A DNA stretch of 39,971 nt. It comes from Flavobacteriales bacterium. GTDB lineage: Bacteria > Bacteroidota > Bacteroidia > Flavobacteriales_G > Salibacteraceae. The position numbers were made by a program, and so were the translations under genes. Below, in pieces: positions 16,144 to 24,946 of the stretch. Location of the stretch: assembly GCA_013204105.1 (NCBI GenBank), contig JABMOM010000004.1, positions 1 to 39,971 on the forward strand. Direction: 5' to 3'. The notes under the pieces are model-generated. The model made no database searches. It was not told the origin of the DNA and worked only from the letters and a program-made list of their open reading frames with translations. Numbering within the stretch: the first letter of the stretch is position 1; each line of letters starts with the position of its first letter.

Positions 16144-18363
16144 ATGAGCACCATCTACCAACGTTTGCAATCCTACGCCTATGGCATCACCTTCACCTTG
16201 TCGGTGTTGATGTATCACGGTGCGCAGATTGTGCTTTGGATGACACAGCTTCCAGCGAGCAATGAGGATGGTCTGAAAAACTACTTCACTCTCGCATACC
16301 ATGTCGCCTTCGATGCCAATCCATTTTGGTTCGAAGGCATGAATTACCCCTATGGTGAGCACCTTGTCTTCACCGATGGGCAGCCCTTGGTCGGCATGGC
16401 GTTATGGTTTCTCGATATTTTCCTTCCCATTGCCGACTGGCTTCCTTGGCTCCTTCCACTCCTGCTGATTGCATCCTTCTATTGGGGTGGACTATTGCTA
16501 TTTAGAATCCTAAGCGGCGAAGGCGGGACGCTTTGGTTTAGCGCCTTGTTGGCCACAGGAATCATGTTGCTCTCACCCCAGTGGTTTCGTTTGGGGGGAC
16601 ACTATTCATTGGCTCATGGCATCGTCATTCCCCTGGTCATTTACTCCCTTTGGAAATGGACGAAAGGATATTGGTCGTATCGACCATTGATGGTCCTTAT
16701 TTTCTTGAGTGGCTTCATCCACCCTTACTTCGCCGCCATGACGGCGGGACTTGCATTTTGCTTCCTGATCGTTCAACAAATGATCAATGGCGCTGCACTG
16801 AACCGCAAGACTTGGGCCACCACTCTTGCCATTCCCTTGAGTCCATTGCTGCTCTTTCAAGCCCTGCTTTGGTTGACGGACCCGGTAACGGATCGCCCCG
16901 AAAATCCGTACGGGTATTTGATCTACCGGGCCACTTGGCGCTCCATCCTAGCGCCAGCAAACGAGCACTACGCCTCCTCCATGTGGTGGCTTGAGTCCAT
17001 TGGTGAACCCGCCGTTGAGGGGAGTTTTTACATCGGATTGCTTGGCTTGACAGGAGCAATCATCGCATTGATCAGCGGTTTGATCTACGTCAGGAAAACC
17101 AAGCTGTCCTTCCCTAACATGCTCTTTCTCGGCGCAATTCCCATACTGCTTCTCGCATTAGGGTGGCCGTTTGTGTGGCCTTATTTTGATCACTTACTCG
17201 AAGTGGCGGGACCGCTCAGGCAATTCAGGGGGATAGGTCGTTTTGCTTGGGTTTTCTTCTACGCTGCCAATTTGAGTGCGGCACTCCTTTTAGTGCGCTT
17301 ATGGCGCCGGACACTTCGTTGGAAGGCATTGGCAGTGATCGGCCTCTCCTTGCTCTTCTTTGAAGCTTGGATGAACCGAGAGCCTTTGAAGCTCAGCACC
17401 TCAGGAGGTAGCTCAGTATTTAGTCAGCCAACCCAACTCTCAATCGACGCCACCGCTTTTGACGCAATATTGCCGCTCCCCTATTTTCACATAGGGTCAG
17501 AGCAATGCCGGACACTGCACCCTTCTGGAATTGTCGAATCTTCCTTCGACTTAAGCATGGAAACAGGCTTGCCGCTGCTCTCTGTGCAAATGAGTCGGAC
17601 CTCGCTCTCGCAAACCCTAAACAGTTTGGCCTTGACGCGCCACCTGATGGAAATGCCAGAGATCGCGACCTTGCATTCCGAAGACCGTTGGCTGGTCCTC
17701 TACGATGAATCCCAGATTCTGCCGCCGTTTCAAATGCAACTGATCGGTCGGTCGACCCCCGTAGGAATGTTTGGAAACAAACAATTGCTCGCCCTTGATG
17801 CCAGCGTAATCGAAGATGTTTTAAAAGCCAACGTGGAATCTGCTCTCTACCTCAGATCGCAAGCTGAAAAGATCAAGTCGGACGTGGTAACGTTCGACGA
17901 TGCAGGCTACGCATTTGACGCCTTTGAAGGCGGTGATCAAACCGGAAAGCGCTTCCGTCGAAACGATTGGACTCCCCTGCTCAAAAAAGATTTGGCCTTA
18001 AGAAGCGCAGCCGCGCACGAGCTCACTTTCTGGATCAAAGCAAACCAGCCTGGAGCAATGAATACCCAGCTCTGGTTTTGGGAACGAAATGGAAAGGAGG
18101 AAGTCCATTTTGGTGTCACGGAAGTAGGAGATCACGCCATTGGTTTCTTAAACGGCTGGGCATTGTGTAAGGTGGACCTGCTTCCTTCATCGGAAGGAAA
18201 TACATTCGAACTCCTATTGCACAGAGATGGAGAAAACTTAGACCTTTGGATCGACGAAGTATTACTAAGGCGTTTAGACGTTCATCTCTACCGTGAAGGG
18301 GATAGATTGAACATCAACAATCGGTACTACGAACTTCCTGATTCTTCGGGTGTTCAACCATGA
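16144..18363 (+). CDS. GT-C-like polytopic membrane protein with C-terminal soluble domain
   Basis: A 739-residue protein. Residues ~10-410 hold about ten membrane helices. A soluble loop after the first helix contains an acidic ASNEDGLKNY (~36-45) followed by GMNYPYGEH, the position where GT-C glycosyltransferases carry their catalytic acidic residues. From ~415 the protein is soluble; the last ~150 residues (LTFWIKANQPGAM, LWFWERNGKEE, GWALCKVDLLP, FELLLHRDGENLDLWIDEV) look like a beta-sandwich, carbohydrate-binding-like domain. Glycosyl transfer from a lipid-linked sugar is inference, not shown. Start ATG 16144; it leads the plus-strand cluster and its stop is 13 nt before hemH. Confidence 0.7.
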   Translation: MSTIYQRLQSYAYGITFTLSVLMYHGAQIVLWMTQLPASNEDGLKNYFTLAYHVAFDANPFWFEGMNYPYGEHLVFTDGQPLVGMALWFLDIFLPIADWLPWLLPLLLIASFYWGGLLLFRILSGEGGTLWFSALLATGIMLLSPQWFRLGGHYSLAHGIVIPLVIYSLWKWTKGYWSYRPLMVLIFLSGFIHPYFAAMTAGLAFCFLIVQQMINGAALNRKTWATTLAIPLSPLLLFQALLWLTDPVTDRPENPYGYLIYRATWRSILAPANEHYASSMWWLESIGEPAVEGSFYIGLLGLTGAIIALISGLIYVRKTKLSFPNMLFLGAIPILLLALGWPFVWPYFDHLLEVAGPLRQFRGIGRFAWVFFYAANLSAALLLVRLWRRTLRWKALAVIGLSLLFFEAWMNREPLKLSTSGGSSVFSQPTQLSIDATAFDAILPLPYFHIGSEQCRTLHPSGIVESSFDLSMETGLPLLSVQMSRTSLSQTLNSLALTRHLMEMPEIATLHSEDRWLVLYDESQILPPFQMQLIGRSTPVGMFGNKQLLALDASVIEDVLKANVESALYLRSQAEKIKSDVVTFDDAGYAFDAFEGGDQTGKRFRRNDWTPLLKKDLALRSAAAHELTFWIKANQPGAMNTQLWFWERNGKEEVHFGVTEVGDHAIGFLNGWALCKVDLLPSSEGNTFELLLHRDGENLDLWIDEVLLRRLDVHLYREGDRLNINNRYYELPDSSGVQP

Positions 18364-18376
18364 CCAAAACAAAGAA

Positions 18377-19384
18377 ATGAGTACGACAACTGTATTGCTG
18401 GTTAACCTGGGTACGCCCGACAGTCCAAAAGTGGGTGATGTGAGAAGTTACCTTTCTCAATTCCTGAACGATCCCCGCGTCATCGACATCCCTTGGTTGT
18501 TGCGGAAATTGCTTGTCAACCTGATCATTGTTCCTTTTCGAGCGCCAAAAAGCGCCAAGATCTATCAGGACTTGTGGACAGATAAAGGTTCTCCTATTAT
18601 GCTTTATGGAGAAAATGTGAAACACCTCTTGCAAGCAAAACTGGGGAATGAATACATTGTAGAATTGGCGATGCGCTACAAAAATCCCAGCATCCCTTCG
18701 GTGCTCGAACGGATTCGCAAAACCAATCCAACCAAGATCATCACCCTTCCACTTTTCCCCCAGTATGCATCTGCTAGTACTGGTTCAGCATTGCAGGAAG
18801 TGATGGACGTCATCAGCAAGTGGTGGGTCATTCCCGAACTCTCGTTCATCAGTCAGTACTATGATCATGCTGGGTATATCAAAGCGCTCCTAGAACGAGG
18901 AAGGCAATACGACTGGACCGAATACGATCACGTGTTGTTCAGCTATCACGGCCTGCCGGAGCGACATGTAGATAAGGTGTACGACGAAGGCCTTTGCAAT
19001 GAAAAACATTGCGAAACAGAGATTACAGAGGAGAATAAATATTGCTACAAAGCCACTTGCTTCGCCACCACCCGCTCCATTGCCGCAGGTTTGGGTATAC
19101 CTGAGGATAAGTACACGGTATGTTTTCAATCACGACTGGACAAAAATTGGCTGGAACCCTTCAGCGATAAAGTGGTTGAAGAATGGGGCAAGAAAGGTGC
19201 TAAGAAGCTGTTGGTCTTTTCTCCAGCATTCGTAGCCGATTGCTTGGAAACCATCATAGAGATCGGTGAGGAGTATCAAGAGATCTTTGAGGCGCACGGC
19301 GGTGAAAAGGTGCAGTTGGTTGAGAGTTTGAACGATCATCCGCTCTGGATCGATGCGCTTGAAGACATGGTAAGATCCCATTGA
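18377..19384 (+). CDS. hemH: Ferrochelatase
   Basis: Inserts Fe2+ into protoporphyrin IX, last step of heme synthesis. The preferred start is ATG 18377 (MSTTTVLLVNLGTPDSP), the family N-terminus; the ATG at 18350 lies inside the preceding gene. About 335 residues. Catalytic His191 is in SYHGLPE and the conserved glutamate is E291 in DCLETIIE. Four cysteines, C207, C212, C223 and C228, form C-x4-C-x10-C-x4-C just after the active-site loop; an internal Cys set is known to hold a [2Fe-2S] cluster in some bacterial ferrochelatases, so that is possible here. pabB starts 1 nt after the stop. Confidence 0.95.
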   Translation: MSTTTVLLVNLGTPDSPKVGDVRSYLSQFLNDPRVIDIPWLLRKLLVNLIIVPFRAPKSAKIYQDLWTDKGSPIMLYGENVKHLLQAKLGNEYIVELAMRYKNPSIPSVLERIRKTNPTKIITLPLFPQYASASTGSALQEVMDVISKWWVIPELSFISQYYDHAGYIKALLERGRQYDWTEYDHVLFSYHGLPERHVDKVYDEGLCNEKHCETEITEENKYCYKATCFATTRSIAAGLGIPEDKYTVCFQSRLDKNWLEPFSDKVVEEWGKKGAKKLLVFSPAFVADCLETIIEIGEEYQEIFEAHGGEKVQLVESLNDHPLWIDALEDMVRSH

Positions 19385-19385
19385 T

Positions 19386-20711
19386 GTGAGAAGCCGCATC
19401 ACATTTCCCAGACCGGCTCATTTTATGGAGCACCTGCTAGCATTCATCGATGCGCAGGATACGGGAATGTGTTTTTCAGGAAAAGGCTGGAAGACCGAAG
19501 CCGAAACTCTCGCTGGATTTGGCGTTCACCAACGCCTAGAAAGCACGAAAGTGCAAGACGCACCGAGCTTTTGTGAAGCGCATGCAGATTTCATCTTTTG
19601 CCACATCACATATGACGTAAAGAACCAGCTCGAGGCACTCACTTCGCGCAATGAGGACCACGTTGGCTTCCCTGTTTTCGATTTCTTTGTTCCTCAAATC
19701 GTTGTGAACGTGCAACCCGATGAGGTTCATTTGCTGTACCGTGCAGAAGCGCATTCCCCGACAGCGGTGCGAGCGCTTTTTGAATCCATTCGCACGTTTC
19801 AGCTCAGGAGTAAGAATGAAAGCAAACAAGGCTTGGCCTTCCACCGCATGGACGAGGAGCGCTACCATTCCGATTTACGCACTTTGAAACAGCACATTCA
19901 ACGCGGCAACATCTATCAAGGAAATTACTGCCAAGAATTCCATTGGGAAAAAGTCGTGCTTGACCCCGCCCGATTCTATCAGTATGGATTCGATCGCATG
20001 CCCAATCCATTTTCCGTCTTTTACCGCACGGGCGAACACGCGTTGATGAGTTTCAGTCCGGAAAGCTTCCTTCGGTTTGAAGGCAGCACCGTCACCTCTC
20101 AGCCGATGAAAGGCACTTCACCGAGGCATGCCGACCCCATCGTTGACGAGGGGAATCGAAAGGCCTTAGAAACGTCTGAAAAAGACCGCCGGGAAAACGT
20201 GATGATCGTTGATTTGGTGCGCAATGACCTCTCGCACTTTGCCATTCCGGGCAGCGTGCAAGTGCCGGAACTTTACACCATCGAGACGTATCCGAAGGTC
20301 CACCAAATGCATTCCACCGTAACCGCACAAATCCGACCGAAGATCCACCCCATCCATGTGCTTTTAAAGGCCTTTCCAATGGGCAGCATGACCGGCGCGC
20401 CCAAGATCAGCGCCATGCAAATCCTTGATCGATTGGAGCACAGTAGAAGAGGAATATACAGTGGGAGCGTTGGCTTTTTTACTCCAGAAGGCAATGGCCA
20501 CTTCAATGTGGTGATCCGAAGCTTGGTATACAACGCTTCAACAGGGTATTTAAGTTGCCATGCCGGTGGTGGAATCACAGATCTTTCAGATCCTCACGAA
20601 GAATACGAAGAGTCCTTGGTAAAGGCGCGTCCAATTTTTGACCTTGTCGACGCGCATTTTGCAAAGAACTCCTCCGAGCTACCTTTGGCAGATGAGGCAG
20701 CAGCTCCTTGA
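19386..20711 (+). CDS. pabB: Aminodeoxychorismate synthase component I
   Basis: Chorismate-utilising enzyme that makes 4-amino-4-deoxychorismate for folate. The C-terminal ~260 residues have the chorismate-binding fold with the motif QPMKGTSPR; its lysine (K242) is the residue typical of PabB (PIKGT) rather than TrpE (PIAGT). Also present: DRRENVMIVDLVRNDLS, GSMTGAPKISAMQ (~337), GIYSGSVGFF, and LSCHAGGGI. The GTG start at 19386 is favoured because RSRITFPRPAHFMEHLLAF resembles the family N-terminus; an ATG at 19425 would truncate it. The pabA glutaminase is not in the window. Its 3' end overlaps the tilS start by 20 nt. Confidence 0.92.
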   Translation: MRSRITFPRPAHFMEHLLAFIDAQDTGMCFSGKGWKTEAETLAGFGVHQRLESTKVQDAPSFCEAHADFIFCHITYDVKNQLEALTSRNEDHVGFPVFDFFVPQIVVNVQPDEVHLLYRAEAHSPTAVRALFESIRTFQLRSKNESKQGLAFHRMDEERYHSDLRTLKQHIQRGNIYQGNYCQEFHWEKVVLDPARFYQYGFDRMPNPFSVFYRTGEHALMSFSPESFLRFEGSTVTSQPMKGTSPRHADPIVDEGNRKALETSEKDRRENVMIVDLVRNDLSHFAIPGSVQVPELYTIETYPKVHQMHSTVTAQIRPKIHPIHVLLKAFPMGSMTGAPKISAMQILDRLEHSRRGIYSGSVGFFTPEGNGHFNVVIRSLVYNASTGYLSCHAGGGITDLSDPHEEYEESLVKARPIFDLVDAHFAKNSSELPLADEAAAP

Positions 20712-21993
20712 TTTTATCCGCGACCACGCACTGATCCATCCTGACGACAAGGTATTGGTAGCAGTAAGTGGCGGAAGAGATAGTATTGCTTTGGCCCATG
20801 CCCTTCACACGATCGGTATCAAGATCTCCATTGCCCACATGAATTATCGCTTGCGCGGGGAAGCTTCAGAGGATGATGCAAGTTTCGTCGAGGCATTTTC
20901 AAAAGAACTCGGCGTAGCCTACCATCAAAAAATCGCATGGGATTCGGCCCCTAAGACGAACATTCAAGAAGCGGCACGTCAAGCGCGTTACGAGCACTTC
21001 GAGCATTTATGTGTGAAGCACAGCTATGACAAGATTGCGACCGCACACCACTTCAGCGATAAAGTGGAGAGTCTGTTTATCAATCTGATTCGCGGCACTG
21101 GAATCCACGGCTTGCATGGTATTCCCGTTCAACGGGGCAACATCATTCGCCCCTTGCTTTGGGCAGACCGCAGTATCATCGACACTTACCTGAGTGAGCA
21201 TGGATTGCAATGGAGGGAAGATGAAAGCAATGCGAAAGACGCTTACTTGCGCAATCGTATCCGCCACCACCTTGTGCCTTTGCTCAACGAGTTAGACATC
21301 GAAGCTGTCCAAAAGCTGGGCGGAAGCATGGATCGTTTACAAGCAGATGCTGAAGCGATAGACGCCATGGCGACTAAGGCAGTCACCCTGGTAGGACCGC
21401 ACATAAGCATCGATCTGGAAAGCTTCCCGGCAGAGCATCGGGCAACCTGGTTGTATCACTGTCTGCGGCCTTTTGGCTTTAATCGGTCGCAATGCTCCGA
21501 CCTTGAACAGGCCAAACAATCTGGAAAAAAAGTGGAAGGATCTCAATACGTAGCCGTAACGCGAAAACGAGGCGTCGACCTTTTGGTCAAGGATCCAGAA
21601 GCCATGCCTGCCCTTAGGATCGAAGGTCCAGGTACTTTTCACCACCATGGCATCACGGTTGAACTGCGTCCCGCCGGCTCGCCAGACAACCTGACCTCTG
21701 GAGCGAATGTAAACGTGACCCTAGACGCTGCGCGATTGGCATTTCCGCTTACGCTGCGCAACGTGAATCGCACGGATCACTTTCAACCCCTTGGCTTGGA
21801 CTACGAAGTAGTCTTGATGGATTACTTACGGGAAAAAGGCGCCGGACCCGCTGAAATTGCCGAAACTTTCGTGCTCACCGAAGCGGATGGACGGATCGCC
21901 TGGGTTCCAGAGGTACAGATCGCGCAATGGTGCAAAATCGAAGCTTTTACTACTTCTATTCTTTCCTTATCTTTCCGACGCAATGGCGATTAA
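20692..21993 (+). CDS. tilS: tRNA(Ile)-lysidine synthase
   Basis: Modifies the CAU anticodon wobble C of tRNA-Ile2 to lysidine using ATP and lysine; essential in most bacteria. The PP-loop SGGRDS is at residues ~26-31 of the 433-residue product. The N-terminal HMNYRLRGEASEDD and ATAHHFSDKVESLFINLIRGTG blocks are typical, as is the C-terminal TilS-like domain. ATG 20692 is preferred; the TTG at 20638 would add 18 residues inside pabB. Translation is probably coupled to pabB. A CAT-anticodon tRNA lies at the far end of this window and could be a substrate if it is the Ile2 species. Confidence 0.95.
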   Translation: MRQQLLDFIRDHALIHPDDKVLVAVSGGRDSIALAHALHTIGIKISIAHMNYRLRGEASEDDASFVEAFSKELGVAYHQKIAWDSAPKTNIQEAARQARYEHFEHLCVKHSYDKIATAHHFSDKVESLFINLIRGTGIHGLHGIPVQRGNIIRPLLWADRSIIDTYLSEHGLQWREDESNAKDAYLRNRIRHHLVPLLNELDIEAVQKLGGSMDRLQADAEAIDAMATKAVTLVGPHISIDLESFPAEHRATWLYHCLRPFGFNRSQCSDLEQAKQSGKKVEGSQYVAVTRKRGVDLLVKDPEAMPALRIEGPGTFHHHGITVELRPAGSPDNLTSGANVNVTLDAARLAFPLTLRNVNRTDHFQPLGLDYEVVLMDYLREKGAGPAEIAETFVLTEADGRIAWVPEVQIAQWCKIEAFTTSILSLSFRRNGD

Positions 21994-22474
21994 CTACGAC
22001 TATCACGAACGACAATTCCTTGGCTTCAACCGTTTTGGCATCATTCGCCGAACGGTCATCGCACTCTTTTGTTTGATTTTTTATTACGCGTCTGAGACCG
22101 ATGACGAGATGAAGAATCTCTTCTTCTTGTTGGCCATTGTCATTCTGGCCTTGTCGCTTTTGTCGATGCTGATACAGCATCTCGAAACCCGATTGGATGG
22201 GTCAAAACTCACCTTGATTGGCCCCATGACCTTCAAAAAAGTCACCCTAGACCTGGAGGGATTAAAGTATGTTGAGGTGAAGCCATACTCCAGGCTCATG
22301 CTCAATCGTCCGATGTTCAACCTTCATAGAGATGGCACGATCCGCTTTTTTACGTATGGAAAATGGTGTTTGGAATTCGAAACGAAGGATGGAGAGAAGG
22401 TGCGCTTAGGCACGCAACGCCCGAATGGACTGAAAGAGATCCTATCCAAGTTCGTACAGGAGTCTGCCGACTAA
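21983..22474 (+). CDS. Small two-helix membrane protein downstream of tilS
   Basis: A 163-residue product starting at ATG 21983 (MAINYDYHERQF), overlapping the tilS stop by 11 nt; the longer reading from 21857 lies inside tilS. Two membrane helices are visible (about residues 20-37 and 45-65), followed by a soluble C-terminal part of short beta-like stretches (LDGSKLTLIGPMTFKKVTLD, RLMLNRPMFNLHRDG). The layout suggests a PH-like or bacterial Pleckstrin-fold tail after a membrane hairpin, but I do not recognise a family. It is the last gene of the cluster; no clear terminator follows. Confidence 0.65.
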   Translation: MAINYDYHERQFLGFNRFGIIRRTVIALFCLIFYYASETDDEMKNLFFLLAIVILALSLLSMLIQHLETRLDGSKLTLIGPMTFKKVTLDLEGLKYVEVKPYSRLMLNRPMFNLHRDGTIRFFTYGKWCLEFETKDGEKVRLGTQRPNGLKEILSKFVQESAD

Positions 22475-22530
22475 TCCTTTTGATTAAAAAGTCGTTCCGC
22501 TACAACTGTGTGTCATTGGTAATGATTCCT

Positions 22531-23259
22531 TCAAAAACTCAGCACCCCGTATAGAAATACTGCTAGGATAGCTTGAAATATATAGGAAGCAAATAACGTC
22601 CACTGCATGGGTACATCATCACCGTATTTTTCCATGATGATGTACGATATCAAAAGCGAAATTAAAATTCCAATCACCGAGAGTATTGCCATTGCTGCCA
22701 ACACAATTACTCCGGTTGAGCTCAGCGTGCTGGAGCCAAATAGGAATATAAAAAAGGCGATTACCGTCACCAACGCCAATATTCCCGACGCCACCGCCAA
22801 AAGTTTTGCGGTCATTGATAACGCCAGAGGCGTTTCTGCCTCCTCCTCCTCTTCGTCAGGCAGCAGCTCTTTCAACCCAATACGAGCATCCATTACAGCC
22901 GGCCCATCCACTTCTGGAGCGCGTGCATTTGTCTGCGTTTCCTGTTGCCTAGAAGGCACGGTTGGACTTGACCGTCTGAGAAGAGGAACTACCGTGATTT
23001 TATGCTGGCTTGGAAGCACTGCATTGATCCGCTTCTCAGATTGCACCTCTGAAGATTCTTTTTCATTCTCTTCAACCTGAACGAAATTTCCATTCTCTCG
23101 TTTCTTTCTTGACGGCACATCAACGAACCAACCACCTCGGTACTTTCTCTTTTGAATCAATTTCTCTGAAACCACCGAACTGCTTTGCTTGCAAGCAGGA
23201 AGGAGGACTACCGCGAGCAGCACCATGGAAATGAGAAGTGTAAGCTGTCGATTCATCAT
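22531..23259 (-). CDS. Predicted lipoprotein with IQKRKYRGGW motif and three C-terminal membrane helices
   Basis: A 242-residue protein. The N-terminus ends in a possible signal peptidase II lipobox, LPAC (Cys23; Pro at -2 is unusual). Directly after it comes IQKRKYRGGW at ~35-44, a motif I recall from many Bacteroidetes lipoproteins of unknown function. A low-complexity, charged linker (~50-140, with a DEEEEEAE run) leads to three hydrophobic helices (~150-170, 182-206, 220-240). Starts at 23262 (GTG), 23259 or 23256 (ATG) are possible; 23259 is chosen. It is the last of three minus-strand envelope genes, following the previous stop within 3 nt. Function unknown. Confidence 0.7.
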   Translation of the reverse strand: MMNRQLTLLISMVLLAVVLLPACKQSSSVVSEKLIQKRKYRGGWFVDVPSRKKRENGNFVQVEENEKESSEVQSEKRINAVLPSQHKITVVPLLRRSSPTVPSRQQETQTNARAPEVDGPAVMDARIGLKELLPDEEEEEAETPLALSMTAKLLAVASGILALVTVIAFFIFLFGSSTLSSTGVIVLAAMAILSVIGILISLLISYIIMEKYGDDVPMQWTLFASYIFQAILAVFLYGVLSF

Positions 23260-23262
23260 CAC

Positions 23263-24090
23263 CTATTGGGTAATGTTCACATTCTGAACGAATTGCATTC
23301 CCTGATCCAAGTGTATGGAAAAAGCCTCAAACTCCATTGTCATTTTCATCTCCATATTCGAAGCTTGGGTCGTGATGAATTCATTCGGGATATTGTAGAT
23401 CAATTCACCCGTGCCCAACCCTGAGGCTTTTGCTTTGAACTCTGATACATCGCTGTCCAAAGTAAACGATTGGACCAAATCAAATGTCGCTTGCTCCTCC
23501 GAAAGGGCAATAAGAGTATAATGACTTTTGGTGATCAATTGCATTGTAAAACCCGCTATGGGTATATCGAGCGGCATGATGTCCGTGAACGTATCTCCCA
23601 GCACGAGCTGGCGTTCAGGAAATTTCAATTGCCCAAACAAACCTTGCATGGTAACGAGCAATGCGTCTTCGTATTCTTCGCCGTTGCCCGTATCCGAAAG
23701 AGAGTCCAATCGAGGCATTCCTAAAAGCGTGGTTGATCCGTAGATACGCACTCCCTCTGGTAGCCGTATTCCTTGCGTACTGCCCTCTGAACGCAGTAGG
23801 TGAATCTCAAGTGGAAACTCCTTGTCATTGGCCATCTGGCCGGTTGTAACTTCCATGGCAACCAATGCGGTATCAGCGGTTTCCTGTTTCAATCCGACGC
23901 CAGAAGCTTCCATCATAGCAACAAAAGATGGATCACCTTGATAGCTAAGTCCGTTAGAAGAAATGCTTTTTTGCACCAGTTCATAGGTGCGTTCAGGTTG
24001 GAAATGATGATGGAAATTGACCTCTGATTGGGCTTGACCCCTAAAGGGAAGCGCAACGAAGACTGGGAAAAGCACTATAAAAAAGTACAT
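23263..24090 (-). CDS. Secreted/periplasmic protein of unknown function
   Basis: A 275-residue product starting at ATG 24090 (MYFFIVLFPVFVALPF), with a signal peptide ending near GQAQ. The reading from 24141 adds 17 residues in front of a good signal peptide and is not preferred. The mature part has no cysteines that I notice and alternates short hydrophobic strands (TYELVQKSISSNGLSY, LVLGDTFTDIMPLDIPI, HYTLIALSEEQATFDLVQSF, ASNMEMKMTMEFEAF), suggesting a beta-rich fold resembling the DUF6263-type lipoproteins of Bacteroidetes. I do not make a firm assignment. It lies between an outer-membrane barrel and the lipobox protein and is probably co-transcribed with both. Confidence 0.68.
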   Translation of the reverse strand: MYFFIVLFPVFVALPFRGQAQSEVNFHHHFQPERTYELVQKSISSNGLSYQGDPSFVAMMEASGVGLKQETADTALVAMEVTTGQMANDKEFPLEIHLLRSEGSTQGIRLPEGVRIYGSTTLLGMPRLDSLSDTGNGEEYEDALLVTMQGLFGQLKFPERQLVLGDTFTDIMPLDIPIAGFTMQLITKSHYTLIALSEEQATFDLVQSFTLDSDVSEFKAKASGLGTGELIYNIPNEFITTQASNMEMKMTMEFEAFSIHLDQGMQFVQNVNITQ

Positions 24091-24144
24091 CGAGCGGCCT
24101 CGATGCAGAGAGGGTATGTCTATGAATGTTCTCGGATACAAGGC

Positions 24145-24858
24145 TTAAAACGGCACGATGGACACACCGACTGAAAATGAATTTTGATTGTTCAAACTGT
24201 TGGAAGGCTCGAAGAAAGGGGTCAGGCTGTAGAATGCAGATACCATGATGGCCCCGTACCCAGCTCTTGCGGTAAGACCATAGCGCAGCTCGGTGACATT
24301 GGGGTAGTTATACGTCTTGATCTTAATGCCTTGATCGTCGATGATCTTCTCATGCACATTCACCAAGTAGCCCACCTTTCCTCCGACGGCAAATTTCCAG
24401 CGCAGGCCTTTATCGTTCTCTTTTCCTCTAAACCTCAATTCGAGGGGGACATCCACGTAATTGACCGAAATCTTTCCTTTGGCAAGGATTGTATCGCCCA
24501 CCACTTTGAATTCAGAATAATTCGTCTCTGCGGAATCAAAGCGATTCACGAGTGCATTTAGGTAGTAATTGTGAGACGCGAAACTGAATCCGATTGCTCC
24601 ACTGAAACTGCCATTATCCGTAAAGGGATGATCGTAAACAAGTCCCACATTCACCCCCCTACCATACCATTGTTGCTTCACTTCCGAAGGCAAATTCAAG
24701 AGGTAATCCAAAGTAAGGTCTACGAAAAGAAGATCTTGGTGCGGCTTCTTGGCCGAGGCGGCCTGATTCGTGTCGATATCGGCATCAGCTCCTTCTTGCG
24801 CATGGATCGATCCGCTTAGACAAAGAAGTAGCAGTAGCAAGGGAAGTTGTTTGATCAT
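24145..24858 (-). CDS. Outer-membrane beta-barrel protein (PorT-like/OMP_b-brl type)
   Basis: A 237-residue protein with a signal peptide (residues ~1-20, ending SIHAQ). The mature part is a run of alternating amphipathic strands such as FSGAIGFSFASHNYYLNALV, YVDVPLELRFRG, WKFAVGGKVGYLVNV, LRYGLTARAGYGAIMVSAFYSL and a C-terminal SFSVGVSIVPF ending in phenylalanine. The YVDVPLELRFR block is typical of the PorT-like/outer membrane beta-barrel family in Bacteroidetes. Substrate or partner unknown. It heads a three-gene minus-strand cluster with a -7 box 17 nt upstream. Confidence 0.82.
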   Translation of the reverse strand: MIKQLPLLLLLLCLSGSIHAQEGADADIDTNQAASAKKPHQDLLFVDLTLDYLLNLPSEVKQQWYGRGVNVGLVYDHPFTDNGSFSGAIGFSFASHNYYLNALVNRFDSAETNYSEFKVVGDTILAKGKISVNYVDVPLELRFRGKENDKGLRWKFAVGGKVGYLVNVHEKIIDDQGIKIKTYNYPNVTELRYGLTARAGYGAIMVSAFYSLTPFFEPSNSLNNQNSFSVGVSIVPF

Positions 24859-24875
24859 GCTGATTGAATTGGCGA

Positions 24876-24883
24876 CAAATGTA
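24876..24883 (-). promoter_or_regulatory. Bacteroidetes -7 promoter element (TACATTTG) for the envelope cluster
   Basis: Exact TAnnTTTG match on the minus strand 17 nt before the start at 24858. It is back-to-back with an identical TACATTTG box on the plus strand at 24920-24927. No TTG at the normal -33 distance. Confidence 0.55.
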
Positions 24884-24919
24884 CGCGTTGAAAATGGTAG
24901 TGGTCCGTGAATACAACGT

Positions 24920-24927
24920 TACATTTG
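24920..24927 (+). promoter_or_regulatory. Bacteroidetes -7 promoter element (TACATTTG) for the FG-GAP operon
   Basis: Exact TAnnTTTG match 19 nt before the ATG at 24947. The identical 8-mer faces the other way at 24876-24883, 36 nt away, making a divergent promoter pair. Confidence 0.55.
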
Positions 24928-24946
24928 CTATTAACGTCTTTGAACC

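Noticed and set aside
20638-20691. TTG start for tilS
   Set aside because: Adds 18 residues without family match inside pabB; ATG 20692 fits the family N-terminus.
22474-22500. cttttgattaaaaag hairpin after the small membrane protein gene
   Set aside because: Five A-T-rich base pairs only, no T tail in the plus direction.
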